Positions 1 to 10,584 of a DNA stretch of 60,318 nt are shown piece after piece; the stretch's first letter is position 1, and the number at the start of each line of letters is the position of its first letter. Below the pieces are notes generated by a model that was given only the letters and a program-made list of their open reading frames with translations, was not told where the DNA came from and made no database searches. The position numbers and the translations under genes were made by a program. The stretch is from an uncultured Oxalicibacterium sp. (GTDB lineage: Bacteria > Pseudomonadota > Gammaproteobacteria > Burkholderiales > Burkholderiaceae_D), in the NCBI RefSeq assembly GCF_913776015.1, contig NZ_CAJYMD010000030.1:1-60318 (forward strand). The letters run 5' to 3'.

Positions 1-45
1 CTCTGCCCGACACATGCAGGCAGGAAAGACGGCAATCCGATGGCC

Positions 46-783
46 TTAGACGGCAATACGCTGGCGACGCGCTTCGTACAGGCAGACGCCGGACGCCACT
101 GAGACGTTGAGGCTTTCCACCGCGCCGAACATGGGAATATTCACCAACACATCGCAGGTTTCGCGGGTCAGGCGGCGCATGCCCTCACCTTCGGATCCCA
201 TCACCAATGCTGCAGGACCGGAAAAATCCGCTTCGTACAAACCTTTTTCGGCATCGTCACTGGTGCCGATCAGCAAAATCTCGCGCTCTTTCAACTCGCG
301 CAAGGTACGCGCAAGATTCGTCACCGTGATGTACGGCACGGTATCTGCTGCACCGCTGGCAACCTTGGCTGCCGTCGCATTCAAACCGACCGCCCGATCC
401 TTGGGGGCGATGACGGCATGTGCACCGGCGCCATCCGCCACACGCAGGCAGGCGCCGAGATTGTGTGGATCGGTAATGCCGTCGAGAACGAGCAACAAAG
501 GCGGCCCTTCGACCGCATCGAGCAACTCGTCCAGATTGCGTGCTAGCGAGAGCGGGCTGGCCTTGGCCACGACACCCTGATGCCGACGTGTGCCGACGAT
601 ATTGTTGAGTCGCGTATCGTCCACCGGGATGATGCGCACACGTGCCGCTTCCGCAGCCTTGACCAGTTCGCGCATTCGCTGATCGTGCCGACCGGCATCG
701 ATATAGATTTCCTCAACCGACGAGGCTTCATGGCGCAAACGCGCCGTCACGGCATGGAAGCCGAAAATCATCTTGCTTTTCAT
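46..783 (-). CDS. rlmB: 23S rRNA (guanosine-2'-O-)-methyltransferase RlmB
   Basis: The 245-residue product is a TrmH/SpoU-type SPOUT methyltransferase, which in E. coli methylates G2251 of 23S rRNA with S-adenosylmethionine. The N-terminal substrate-binding domain covers about residues 1-75 and contains the IFGFHAV start typical of the family. The three SpoU motifs follow in order: [17 protein letters not shown] near residue 100, [13 protein letters not shown] near 193, and [18 protein letters not shown] near 215, which form the knotted cofactor site. The ATG start lies 3 nt after the stop codon of rnr, so the two are clearly cotranscribed, as in many proteobacteria. Length and motifs match the family, and there is no sign of damage. 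Confidence 0.95.
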   Translation of the reverse strand: MKSKMIFGFHAVTARLRHEASSVEEIYIDAGRHDQRMRELVKAAEAARVRIIPVDDTRLNNIVGTRRHQGVVAKASPLSLARNLDELLDAVEGPPLLLVLDGITDPHNLGACLRVADGAGAHAVIAPKDRAVGLNATAAKVASGAADTVPYITVTNLARTLRELKEREILLIGTSDDAEKGLYEADFSGPAALVMGSEGEGMRRLTRETCDVLVNIPMFGAVESLNVSVASGVCLYEARRQRIAV

Positions 784-786
784 GAA

Positions 787-3234
787 TTAACGCTTCTTCT
801 TGCTGGAGCGCGACCGTGTCGATGGCGCTCCCTGTTTGCGCGGTGCCGTAGCACGTTTGCCTTTGAGCTTGCCCTGTGCCGCCGATTCGACTGACGTTGC
901 CGTTTTCTTGACGGCCGGCTTGCCTGCTTTCTTTGCCGCTTTTTTCGCTGCCGGATCATGCTTGGCATCGGCCTTGCGCGCCTCGTTCTTCAACAAGGTA
1001 CGAATACCCGGCTCATCTACAAGACGCAAATCGATCTTGCGTGCATCGAGATCGACCCGGCTGACCTGCACCGTCACGCGATCGGTCAACTGATAGCGAA
1101 TACCCGTACGCTCGCCGCGCAACTCGTGGCGAGCGTCGTCAAACTTGAAGTGATCAGCGCCGAGTTCCGTGACATGTACCATGCCTTCGATATACAAGGC
1201 ATCGAGCTGGACGAAGATACCGAAATTGGCCACACCCGAAATCACGCCGGTGAATTCTTCACCCAGCTTGTCGCGAATGAAGTAGCACTTGAGCCATGCC
1301 TCTACATCGCGCGATGCCTCATCGGCACGTCGCTCGTTGGCGGAGCAGTGAATGCCCAGCGCTTCCCAGATGGCGAGATCGCCTTCCGCTTTCTTCTTGC
1401 CTTCGGCACGATCCTGCGCCTGCTTCTTGCGCGCAGCCGGCGACAGCATGGTGTTAAGCGAACTGGTATCAATGCCCTTAGGCGTATAACGCTTGCCTTG
1501 CAACACGGCCTTGATGGCGCGATGCGTCAGCAAATCGGGATAGCGACGAATCGGACTCGTGAAATGCGCGTACGCTTCATACGACAAGCCGAAGTGGCCG
1601 ATATTGTCCGGACTGTAGACTGCCTGCTGCATGGAACGCAGCAACATGGTTTGCAACAGCGTGGCATCCGGACGGTTCTTGATCTTGCCCATCAGCTCGG
1701 CATAGTCAGCTGCAGCCGGCTTGTTGCCACCGCCCAGATTCAGCCCAACCTGTTTCAGGAAGGTCCGTACCTGATTAAGTTTTTCCTCGGTTGGCAAGGC
1801 ATGCACGCGATACAGGCCCGGATGCTTGTGACGCTCAAGCAGATCGGCAGCACAGACGTTGGCCGCCAGCATGCATTCTTCGATGAGCTTGTGCGCATCA
1901 TTGCGCGTGCGCGGCAGAATCTGCTGAATCTTGCCGACTTCATTGCAGACGATATAGGTTTCTGTCGTCTCGAAATCGATTGCACCGCGTACCTGGCGCG
2001 CCTGCAGCAAGGCCTGATAAACGGCATACAGATTGAGTAAATGTGGCACGAGTGCTGGCTTGCGCGTCGCTTCCACGCCCTTAGTATTGCTAAGAATGGC
2101 TGCGACTTCCGTATAGGTCAGGCGCGCTGCCGAATGAATCACGGCAGGATAGAACTGATAGGCCTTGATCTCACCTTTCGTCGTAATGACGGCATCGCAC
2201 ACCAGCGTCAGACGATCAACACCCGGATTCAGCGAGCACAAGCCATTCGACAATTTCTCGGGCAACATCGGAATCACGCGACGCGGGAAATACACCGACG
2301 TACTGCGTTCAATCGCATCGCTATCAAGCGGTTCGCCCGGCTTGACGTAATGACTGACATCGGCAATCGCCACGATCAGACGGAAGCCATCGCTACGACC
2401 AATCTTGCATGGCTCGCAGTAAACAGCGTCGTCGAAGTCACGCGCATCTTCACCATCGATGGTTACCAATGGCACGTCACGCAGATCGACGCGATCATGC
2501 AGATCGACTGCACGTACTTCACCAGGCAACTTCGCGGCGGCTTTACGCGCCGCTTCGGAAAATTCATGCGGCACACCATATTTGCGCACCGCAATTTCAA
2601 TCTCCATGCCGGGATCATCGATATCGCCCAACACTTCAGCAATCTTGCCGACCGGCTGGCTGAAGCGCGAAGGCTGCTCGGTCAGCTCGACGCTGACGAC
2701 CTGCCCGGCCTTGGCCTTGCCAGGCGAACCGGAAAGGATGATGTCCTGCCCGATCCGATTGTCTTCCGGGGCAACTATCCAGACGCCGTTTTCATTGAGC
2801 AGGCGTCCGATGATGTGGGTATTGGCACGCGCCACCACTTCCACAATCGTGCCTTCCGGACGTCCGCGACGGTCGGTACCGATGATGCGTACCTGTACGC
2901 GATCGCCGTTCAATACTTTCTGCATTTCCTTTTCGGGCAAAAAGATATCCGAACTGGCGTCGTCGGGAATCAAAAAACCATAGCCATCACGGTGGCTGCT
3001 GACCCGGCCTTCGATGAAATTGGAAGAGTTCGCAAGCTGATAATTGCCATGACGGTCGGGCTTGATTTGCCCGTCGCGCTCCATGGCGTTGAGTCGCCGC
3101 ATCAAGCCATCCATTTCTTCTGGCTTGACGTTTAGTGCGGTGGCGAGGGACGGCGCATCATGCGGCGTCGCCGCAATGCGCAATAGACCGAGAATTTCTT
3201 CGCGGCTGGGAATCGTGTAGGTGTATTGGCTCAA
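787..3234 (-). CDS. rnr: Ribonuclease R
   Basis: The 815-residue product is a 3'-5' exoribonuclease of the RNase II/R family that degrades structured RNA. An N-terminal winged-helix segment (about residues 1-65) is followed by cold-shock domains, the RNB catalytic domain and a C-terminal S1 domain (GVISGVANFGIFVQLD near residue 660). The catalytic acidic cluster is visible as IDGEDARDFDDAVY near residue 260. The last 75 or so residues are rich in Lys, Ala and Arg, the basic tail seen in RNase R and absent from RNase II. The start appears to be TTG at 3232-3234: the first in-frame ATG is about 40 residues in and would remove the helix-turn-helix region. Transcribed ahead of rlmB. Confidence 0.95.
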   Translation of the reverse strand: MSQYTYTIPSREEILGLLRIAATPHDAPSLATALNVKPEEMDGLMRRLNAMERDGQIKPDRHGNYQLANSSNFIEGRVSSHRDGYGFLIPDDASSDIFLPEKEMQKVLNGDRVQVRIIGTDRRGRPEGTIVEVVARANTHIIGRLLNENGVWIVAPEDNRIGQDIILSGSPGKAKAGQVVSVELTEQPSRFSQPVGKIAEVLGDIDDPGMEIEIAVRKYGVPHEFSEAARKAAAKLPGEVRAVDLHDRVDLRDVPLVTIDGEDARDFDDAVYCEPCKIGRSDGFRLIVAIADVSHYVKPGEPLDSDAIERSTSVYFPRRVIPMLPEKLSNGLCSLNPGVDRLTLVCDAVITTKGEIKAYQFYPAVIHSAARLTYTEVAAILSNTKGVEATRKPALVPHLLNLYAVYQALLQARQVRGAIDFETTETYIVCNEVGKIQQILPRTRNDAHKLIEECMLAANVCAADLLERHKHPGLYRVHALPTEEKLNQVRTFLKQVGLNLGGGNKPAAADYAELMGKIKNRPDATLLQTMLLRSMQQAVYSPDNIGHFGLSYEAYAHFTSPIRRYPDLLTHRAIKAVLQGKRYTPKGIDTSSLNTMLSPAARKKQAQDRAEGKKKAEGDLAIWEALGIHCSANERRADEASRDVEAWLKCYFIRDKLGEEFTGVISGVANFGIFVQLDALYIEGMVHVTELGADHFKFDDARHELRGERTGIRYQLTDRVTVQVSRVDLDARKIDLRLVDEPGIRTLLKNEARKADAKHDPAAKKAAKKAGKPAVKKTATSVESAAQGKLKGKRATAPRKQGAPSTRSRSSKKKR

Positions 3235-3336
3235 AAGCTGTTTCTATTTAATTGTTGTTGGAACGAAGTCAGTGTAACGGAGCGTGCTGATATTTGCATG
3301 CAAACATGCAATGCACAAATTCCTGCAAAAACCCTG

Positions 3337-3364
3337 TTGACACTGCCGGAATATCCGTTATACT
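3337..3364 (+). promoter_or_regulatory. Sigma-70 promoter for tRNA-Leu
   Basis: A perfect -35 box TTGACA (3337-3342) is separated by 16 bp from the -10 box TATACT (3359-3364). The predicted start, near 3371, is about 34 nt before the mature tRNA 5' end at 3405, which leaves a short 5' leader for RNase P to remove. Inferred from consensus match and position only. Confidence 0.75.
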
Positions 3365-3404
3365 TCTCATCTTTCTGAAACGCAGCATATTTCAGAGCAG
3401 TAAG

Positions 3405-3489
3405 GCCCACGTGGCGGAATTGGTAGACGCGCATGGTTCAGGTCCATGTGCCGCGAGGTGTGGGGGTTCGAGTCCCTCCGTGGGCACCA
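3405..3489 (+). tRNA. tRNA-Leu (anticodon CAG)
   Basis: An 85-nt class II tRNA with an encoded CCA end. The acceptor stem pairs GCCCACG (from 3405) with CGTGGGC (ending 3485), followed by discriminator A and CCA at 3487-3489. The anticodon stem CATGG/CCATG encloses the loop TTCAGGT, giving anticodon CAG, which reads CUG leucine codons. The long variable arm (around GTGCCGCGAGGTGTG) and the T-arm GGTTCGAGTCC are present. It has its own promoter and terminator, so it is a single-gene transcription unit, divergent from rnr. Confidence 0.97.
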
Positions 3490-3495
3490 AACATT

Positions 3496-3526
3496 AAAAA
3501 CCCGTTGATTCGTCAACGGGTTTTTT
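3496..3526 (+). terminator. Rho-independent terminator of tRNA-Leu
   Basis: The stem ACCCGTTGA/TCAACGGGT with a TTCG tetraloop is extended by A/T pairs and followed by a run of six T residues. It starts 7 nt after the CCA end of the tRNA. Confidence 0.93.
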
Positions 3527-3646
3527 CATTTCTGGACCGTTTTTCCATTTTGTTGCCGGCATTGATGTGATGTGGAAAGCCCCCATACCGCCAATACATC
3601 ATCAAGCTTGCCATCCTGCTCATCATGCAAGCTGCGCATGACAACG

Positions 3647-4204
3647 TCACGACAAATCTGTCAGCCCCTCGCCTTTTTTCATCCATGCAGCCAATTGATG
3701 TGCACGAATGCCATCGTATTCCTCAAAAGGCTGATGAATCCATGGATTGGTCGAGAGATACTCGAGATAGAAATCAGGCCGAAAAACCGAGCAGGCTTTG
3801 TACCAGATGACGGCTGTTTTCACTTCCGTGACCGCAGGAAAATACTGGGACAGATGTTCCTGCACGCGTGCAAGCGTCACGCCTGAATCTACAAGATCAT
3901 CGATCAGCAACACCCTGCCCTGCAAGGCGCCCTCGGTAGTCGTGATATGTGAGGCAATATCCAGCGCCCCCTGCTGCATGCCATTTGCTTCGCGATAGGA
4001 ACTGGTAGAGAGAATCGCCAGTGGCACATCGAAGATGCGCGAAAACACATCGCCCGGCCGCAAACCACCACGCGCCAGACACAGCACTTGATCGAATTTC
4101 CAACCGGATTCATGCACCAGCAACGCGAGTCGTTCGATCGCAAGGTGGTAGGCATCCCATGTAACCCAAAGATCGCTATCGGTCGATTCCGGCATGGGAT
4201 GCAT
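3647..4204 (-). CDS. Phosphoribosyltransferase (xanthine/hypoxanthine type)
   Basis: The 185-residue product is a type I phosphoribosyltransferase. The PRPP-binding motif VLLIDDLVDSGVTL is near residue 100 and an LARGGLRPGDV segment is near residue 45, which places it with the Gpt/hypoxanthine-xanthine phosphoribosyltransferase group of purine salvage enzymes. The exact base used cannot be read from sequence. It sits 23 nt downstream of purA on the same strand, so salvage and de novo AMP synthesis are probably cotranscribed. ATG codons at 4204 or 4195 could each be the start. No transmembrane or signal segment is present. Confidence is high for the family and moderate for the substrate. Confidence 0.85.
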   Translation of the reverse strand: MHPMPESTDSDLWVTWDAYHLAIERLALLVHESGWKFDQVLCLARGGLRPGDVFSRIFDVPLAILSTSSYREANGMQQGALDIASHITTTEGALQGRVLLIDDLVDSGVTLARVQEHLSQYFPAVTEVKTAVIWYKACSVFRPDFYLEYLSTNPWIHQPFEEYDGIRAHQLAAWMKKGEGLTDLS

Positions 4205-4227
4205 TCTGCAAGGACGTGAAACGAGGA

Positions 4228-5544
<1,317 letters not shown>

Positions 5545-6696
5545 TTAACCCAAATTTTTGATAATCCAGTTGCCATCTTCAAGTACGAGCACGCGATCGC
5601 ACTCGAACTCGTCCTGATCGTTTTCGCTACCCGGCAGGCTTTGAATCACGATCTCGCCTGCCTTGCGCAAGCCATCAATCTTTTTCTTCAATGCGGCGTC
5701 GCGTCCCCACGGCGCATGAATCGCACATTTGCGAGCCGCACCAGGCAGCAAACGCGCCAGTTCGCGCAGGTCCAGCGAAAAACCGGTTGCCGGCCGTGCA
5801 CGTCCGAAAGTTTCACCGACATGATCATAACGACCACCACGTGCCACCGCATTCGGCAATCCCGGCACATACAGCGCGAACATGGTGCCGCTTTCGTATT
5901 GATAGCCGCCCAGATCGGCCAGATCGACCGTGACATTGGCTTGACCAGCCAAGGCGATCAGTGCTTCCAATTCGTCCAACGCGCGCACGATGCCTGGCAA
6001 GGCCGGCAGCGAAGCGCGCGCGCGCGACAATACATCGACACCGCCATATAACGTCGGCAACGCCAGCAACGCTGCACGGGTTGCCGGCGCATAGGCTGCG
6101 GCCATCCCCTCCAATGCCGGCACATCCTTGGCACGCAGAGCAGTATACAGGGCATCTTCGTCGCGTCGCGCCTGATCGTCGCTTTCCAACAGCGCACGCA
6201 GCACGCCAACATGGCAAAGATCCATGCGCACTTCGGCAAAACCGGCTAGCGACAAGGTGGACAAGGCCAATTCCTGAATCTCGGCATCCGCCTCCAAACC
6301 TGCATGACCGTAAATCTCGGCACCGATCTGCAGCGGTTCGCGCGTTGCATGAAAACCGTTCGGACGCGTATGCAGCACGCTGCCCGAATAACAAAGGCGC
6401 GTAACGGAATCGCGATTGAGCAGATGCGCATCGATACGCGCAACCTGCGTCGTCATATCGGCACGCACACCCATCGTACGCCCCGAAAGCTGATCGACCA
6501 GCTTGAAGGTACGCAGATCCATGTCGTGACCGGCTCCTGCCAGCAATGACTCCAGATACTCCAGCATGGGTGGCATGACCAGCTCGTAGCCATACAGATG
6601 GAAGTTATCGAGAATGGCGCGACGCAATTCTTCGATCTTGCGCGCCTCGGACGGCAAGACATCGGCAATATTTTCGGGCAAAAGCCAGTTGGGCAT
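5545..6696 (-). CDS. hisZ: ATP phosphoribosyltransferase regulatory subunit HisZ
   Basis: The 383-residue product is a catalytically inactive class II aminoacyl-tRNA synthetase paralogue. It associates with short-form HisG and makes the first enzyme of histidine synthesis sensitive to histidine. Family features are the start [20 protein letters not shown], an [14 protein letters not shown] motif near residue 78 corresponding to HisRS motif 2, and [20 protein letters not shown] near residue 260. An in-frame extension to 6756 exists, but the ATG at 6694-6696 gives the family N-terminus. HisG is outside the window. Its presence implies that the organism uses the short-form HisG plus HisZ system. 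Confidence 0.93.
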   Translation of the reverse strand: MPNWLLPENIADVLPSEARKIEELRRAILDNFHLYGYELVMPPMLEYLESLLAGAGHDMDLRTFKLVDQLSGRTMGVRADMTTQVARIDAHLLNRDSVTRLCYSGSVLHTRPNGFHATREPLQIGAEIYGHAGLEADAEIQELALSTLSLAGFAEVRMDLCHVGVLRALLESDDQARRDEDALYTALRAKDVPALEGMAAAYAPATRAALLALPTLYGGVDVLSRARASLPALPGIVRALDELEALIALAGQANVTVDLADLGGYQYESGTMFALYVPGLPNAVARGGRYDHVGETFGRARPATGFSLDLRELARLLPGAARKCAIHAPWGRDAALKKKIDGLRKAGEIVIQSLPGSENDQDEFECDRVLVLEDGNWIIKNLG

Positions 6697-6756
6697 GACA
6701 GGACCGCAATGAATCAGGAAAGTAAAGGAATCAGCAATGCAAGGCCAGAAAAGCAA

Positions 6757-6789
6757 TGAAGCAATTGCCCGAATCAGGCAATCGCTTCA
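6757..6789 (-). terminator. Hairpin between hflC and hisZ, possible weak terminator or attenuator
   Basis: Read on the minus strand, the stem GAAGC-x-ATTGCC pairs with GGCAAT-x-GCTTC around a short loop with one internal mismatch, followed by ATTGCTTTT. The T-run is poor, so partial readthrough into hisZ is likely. Function is inferred. Confidence 0.35.
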
Positions 6790-6819
6790 GTTTGCAGTGC
6801 GGGCGATTGGGCCGTGGTC

Positions 6820-7698
6820 TCAGCGACCGCCAGCCGCCGGGTTTTTAAAGTATTTGAAGAACTCCGAATTCGGATCGATCACAAGCATATCGTTACGTGT
6901 CTTGAAGCTGGCGCGATAAGCCTCGAGGCTACGATAAAACTTATAGAAGTCCGGATTTTGTCCGAACGCCTGCGCATAAATCTGGGTTGCCTTGGCATCG
7001 CCCTCACCGCGAATACGCTCAGCATCGCGATAGGCCTCTGCCAAAATCACCGTACGCTGACGATCTGCATCCGCACGAATCTTTTCGGATTCCGCCGCAC
7101 CGGTCGAACGCAGTTCATTCGCGACACGCGCACGTTCCGACTTCATGCGCTCGAAAACCGAATTGTTGATCTGGTCAACATAATCGACACGCTTCAGACG
7201 CACATCCACGATTTCAACGCCAATCTGCTTGGCCTCTTCGGTCACCTTGCGCTGGATGCCATCCATGACCTTGCTACGCTCGCCCGAAATCACTTCACGC
7301 ACGGTGCGCTTGGTAATCTCTTCGTTCAGCGAAGCCTTGACGATCTGCGCCATGCGATTTTGCGCGCTGCGTTCATCGCCGCCGAAGCTGACGAAATACA
7401 GACGCGGATCGACGATGCGCCATTTGACGAATGCATCAACCAGAATGTTTTTCTTTTCCGCCGTGATGAAACGATCGGCATCCGGTGTATCCAGCGTCAG
7501 GATGCGCTTATCCAGAAAGACGACATTCTGGAAAGGCGGCGGCAACTTGAAATGCAGCCCAGGTTCGCTGATGACCTGCTTGACTTCACCCAGTGCAAAC
7601 ACGATGGCAAAGCGACGCTGATCGACCACGAACAAGGTCGACGACAAAACGGCAAGAATGATGCCGAGCGCGATCAGATAGGAAATAGCGCGATTCAT
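6820..7698 (-). CDS. hflC: FtsH protease modulator HflC
   Basis: The 292-residue product is a membrane-anchored SPFH/prohibitin-family protein. It forms a large periplasm-facing complex with HflK that encloses and regulates the FtsH protease. One N-terminal transmembrane helix (ISYLIALGIILAVLSSTLFV, about residues 5-24) is followed by an SPFH domain (VDQRRFAIVFALGEVKQVI) and a long charged helical segment (ERMKSERARVANELRSTGAA). The ATG overlaps the last base of the hflK stop codon (TAATG), which implies translational coupling. Length and architecture are normal. Confidence 0.95.
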   Translation of the reverse strand: MNRAISYLIALGIILAVLSSTLFVVDQRRFAIVFALGEVKQVISEPGLHFKLPPPFQNVVFLDKRILTLDTPDADRFITAEKKNILVDAFVKWRIVDPRLYFVSFGGDERSAQNRMAQIVKASLNEEITKRTVREVISGERSKVMDGIQRKVTEEAKQIGVEIVDVRLKRVDYVDQINNSVFERMKSERARVANELRSTGAAESEKIRADADRQRTVILAEAYRDAERIRGEGDAKATQIYAQAFGQNPDFYKFYRSLEAYRASFKTRNDMLVIDPNSEFFKYFKNPAAGGR

Positions 7699-9044
7699 TA
7701 TCGTACCTCCCGATCACGGGAACTGCGCTCGTCGCGAACGCGAGACTCTTGCTGCACCTGGTTCTCCACGGAAGAATGTTGGTCGTTGCGTACGTTCGAT
7801 GTTGCTGCGGCACCCGATTGCTGCGCAGCGCCGGCATTGCCCGCCGCGCCTGCTGCTGCCGGCTGGGCGGTTTGCGAAATCAGTTTATCCAGCGGCAGAT
7901 AGATCAGATTGTTACCGCTCTTTGTATCAACCATGACTTTGGTCGTGCTGGCAAAAATCTTTTGCATGGTTTCCAGATACATGCGGTCACGTGTAACCGC
8001 TGGCGCCTTTGCATACTCGGTGGATACCTGTTTGAAGCGGCTGGCTTCACCTTCAGCATTGGCAACCACACTGTCACGATATGCTTCAGATTCTTGCATC
8101 AGACGTGCTGCGGCACCACGCGCACGCGGAATCACGTCATTCGCATAAGCCTGACCTTCATTTTTCTGCCGTTCGCGATCCTGGCCTGCTTTGACGGCAT
8201 CATCGAACGAAGCCTGTACCTGCTCAGGCGGCTGCACTGCCTGCATGGTCACATTCGTGATCTGCACGCCGGAACGATAGCGATCCACGATCTGCTGCAT
8301 CAACTGGCTCGTATCGAAAGCGACTTTCTCGCGACCTTCGTACAGAACGAAATCCATCTTGCTGCGACCGACCACCTCGCGAATGGCGGTTTCGGCAACC
8401 TGCTTGACCATCTCGTCCTGTTCGCGGTTGTTGAAGACCCAATCCGATGCGTTTTTCAGCGTGTACTGCACGGCGAACTGGATATCGATGATGTTTTCAT
8501 CTTCGGTCAGCATCAGCGATTCCTGCTGCTGCTTGTTGCGCACGTTGCCGCGATAACCGATTTCCACTGTCCGAACCTGCGAAACATTCACGATCTCGTG
8601 GCTCTGGATCGGTGTCGGCCAACGCCAGTTGAAACCGGAAGGCGTCATGTGGCTGTATTTACCGAACGTCATGACGACGCCGGTCTGACCTTCCTGCACG
8701 ATGAAGAAACCACTGACCAGCCACAAAAAGCCGACGATACCGGCAATCACACCCGCGCCGATACCGGCACCTCGCATGTTCGGCTTGAAGCTTGGGCCAC
8801 CACCGCCATTGCCATCGTTATTGTTGCGATTACCGCCGCCGTTGTTGCGGTCCTTGCGATTACCGAACAAGCCGCCAAGGCGCTGATTGAAATCACGCCA
8901 GAGTTGATCAAGATCCGGAGGACCATCGTTAGATGGCTTTTTACCGTCCTGATTTCTGTTGTTATTGTCTTGTGAACCACGACCCCAGCCGGGATCATTG
9001 AGCGAAAACTTCAAACCGATTCTTTTGAGTAGGGAAACGAGCAT
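7698..9044 (-). CDS. hflK: FtsH protease modulator HflK
   Basis: The 448-residue product is the partner of HflC. The N-terminal cytoplasmic region, about 85 residues, is rich in Gly and Asn (NRNNNDGNGGGGPSF), as in other HflK proteins. A transmembrane helix follows (AGVIAGIVGFLWLVSGFFIV, near residue 96), then the SPFH domain and a long helical region. The C-terminus is Ala-rich and then charged. It is 45 nt downstream of hflX, reproducing the hfq-hflX-hflK-hflC order known from E. coli. A YccA-type gene, whose E. coli product interacts with FtsH and HflKC, is also present at 20128. Confidence 0.95.
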   Translation of the reverse strand: MLVSLLKRIGLKFSLNDPGWGRGSQDNNNRNQDGKKPSNDGPPDLDQLWRDFNQRLGGLFGNRKDRNNGGGNRNNNDGNGGGGPSFKPNMRGAGIGAGVIAGIVGFLWLVSGFFIVQEGQTGVVMTFGKYSHMTPSGFNWRWPTPIQSHEIVNVSQVRTVEIGYRGNVRNKQQQESLMLTEDENIIDIQFAVQYTLKNASDWVFNNREQDEMVKQVAETAIREVVGRSKMDFVLYEGREKVAFDTSQLMQQIVDRYRSGVQITNVTMQAVQPPEQVQASFDDAVKAGQDRERQKNEGQAYANDVIPRARGAAARLMQESEAYRDSVVANAEGEASRFKQVSTEYAKAPAVTRDRMYLETMQKIFASTTKVMVDTKSGNNLIYLPLDKLISQTAQPAAAGAAGNAGAAQQSGAAATSNVRNDQHSSVENQVQQESRVRDERSSRDREVR

Positions 9045-9089
9045 TGCGGTCCGGGCTGAAAAGTTAAGGTTGGATTGCCAAGTAATTCG

Positions 9090-10208
9090 TCAAACATTGG
9101 CATCGTGGGTGACAACCTGCGATGCATCTGCAAGGCTAGCGGCGCGCTCCTTCGCACATTCGGCTATTGCCTCTCGCAATAGATCCAATCCGCTTCCAGT
9201 CTGGGCACTGATAAAAACACGACGGATTTTATCATATTCATCACGCTCCAAAGCAGGTTCCAACCCTGCCGCGTCGATCTTGTTCCAGACGAGAATCTGT
9301 GGAATATGGTCAGCGCCGATCTCGCGCAAAACCATATTGACCTGTTCGATCTGCTCCATGCGAACCGGGCTCGCGCCATCGACCACATGCAGCAACAGAT
9401 CGGCATGAATCGTCTCTTCCAGCGTGGCACGGAAAGCAGCAACCAGTTGGTGCGGCAATTCGCGGATGAAACCAACCGTATCAGACAGCACGATATTGCC
9501 GGCCTCACCCAGATAGATGCGGCGCGAAGTCGTATCCAGCGTAGCAAACAACTGGTCAGCCGCGTAAGCCTGCGCCTTGGTCAACACATTGAACAGCGTG
9601 GATTTGCCGGCATTGGTATAGCCGACCAGCGAAACGGAAAATACATGATTGCGCCCGCGCGCACGACGCTGTGTCGCATGCTGCTTGTGCAATTTATCGA
9701 GTCGCGCACGCAAGGCTTTCACGCGTTCGCCGAGCAATCGACGATCGGTTTCGAGCTGCGTTTCACCGGGGCCGCGCAAACCTATACCGCCCTTTTGACG
9801 CTCAAGGTGGGTCCAGCCGCGAATCAGACGCGTCGCCAGATGCTGAAGCTGTGCCAGCTCGACCTGAACCTTGCCTTCATGACTCTTGGCGCGCTGCGCA
9901 AAGATATCGAGAATCAGGCTGGTGCGATCAATGACGCGCACTTTCAGATGGCGCTCAAGATTGCGCTGCTGCGCTGGAGACAAGGCATGATTGAAAATGA
10001 CCAGCTCGATCTCATGATCGAAAATCGCATCGGCAATTTCTTCGGCCTTGCCGGAGCCGACAAACAATGCAGCATCCGGACTCTGGCGTCGCCCCGTGAT
10101 CGTTACGATCGGTTCGGCACCAGCAGAGCGGGAAAGGAGGGAGAGTTCTTCGAGACTTGCGGCAAAGTCGCCCTTACCGAAGTCTACGCCTACGAGTACC
10201 GCACGCAT
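9090..10208 (-). CDS. hflX: Ribosome-associated GTPase HflX
   Basis: The 372-residue product is a GTPase of the Obg-HflX group that binds the 50S subunit and splits stalled ribosomes under stress. The N-terminal HflX domain holds the glycine-rich segment GGIGLRGPGETQLETDRR near residue 145. The G domain has G1 VGYTNAGKSTLFN near residue 200, G3 DTVGFIRELP near 245 and G4 NKID near 312. The start ATG is 33 nt downstream of hfq. Motifs and length are normal. Confidence 0.95.
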   Translation of the reverse strand: MRAVLVGVDFGKGDFAASLEELSLLSRSAGAEPIVTITGRRQSPDAALFVGSGKAEEIADAIFDHEIELVIFNHALSPAQQRNLERHLKVRVIDRTSLILDIFAQRAKSHEGKVQVELAQLQHLATRLIRGWTHLERQKGGIGLRGPGETQLETDRRLLGERVKALRARLDKLHKQHATQRRARGRNHVFSVSLVGYTNAGKSTLFNVLTKAQAYAADQLFATLDTTSRRIYLGEAGNIVLSDTVGFIRELPHQLVAAFRATLEETIHADLLLHVVDGASPVRMEQIEQVNMVLREIGADHIPQILVWNKIDAAGLEPALERDEYDKIRRVFISAQTGSGLDLLREAIAECAKERAASLADASQVVTHDANV

Positions 10209-10241
10209 CAGTGCGATACCGAAGGCTTGGCGAAACGCGGT

Positions 10242-10478
10242 TTACTCAACGTCGGATTCAACATTCAGATTGACTGCACGGGCAGGTACGACGGTAGAAA
10301 TGGCGTGCTTGTAAACCATCTGGGTAACCGTATTGCGCAACAGGACGACATATTGATCGAACGATTCGATATGTCCCTGCAATTTGATGCCGTTGACCAG
10401 ATAGATCGAAACAGGAACGTGCTCTTTACGTAGCGCGTTCAGAAATGGGTCTTGTAACAATTGCCCTTTATTGGTCAT
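10242..10478 (-). CDS. hfq: RNA chaperone Hfq
   Basis: The 78-residue Sm-like protein forms a hexameric ring that pairs small RNAs with mRNAs. The Sm1 region ([20 protein letters not shown]) and the Sm2 motif ([10 protein letters not shown]) are intact. The C-terminal tail after the Sm core is short (about 12 residues), as in other betaproteobacteria and unlike the long E. coli tail. The ATG is preceded by a GGAG Shine-Dalgarno element 6 nt away. The 106-nt gap to der upstream probably contains an hfq promoter, though no confident match was found. Confidence 0.97.
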   Translation of the reverse strand: MTNKGQLLQDPFLNALRKEHVPVSIYLVNGIKLQGHIESFDQYVVLLRNTVTQMVYKHAISTVVPARAVNLNVESDVE

Positions 10479-10584
10479 GACAGCTCCATTGTGTTGTTGT
10501 GATGTGGAGGACGAGACTGTTGCTTCTTTTCAAAAGTCTCTACTCGGAAATGTAATCGATTTTCCGGTATTCCGCCAAACAGTC

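Noticed and set aside
958-2040. Open frame of 360 codons on the plus strand opposite rnr, and similar antisense frames opposite hflX, ispG, ilvB and fimV
   Set aside because: All lie inside well-supported genes on the other strand and show the composition of reverse-complement translation.
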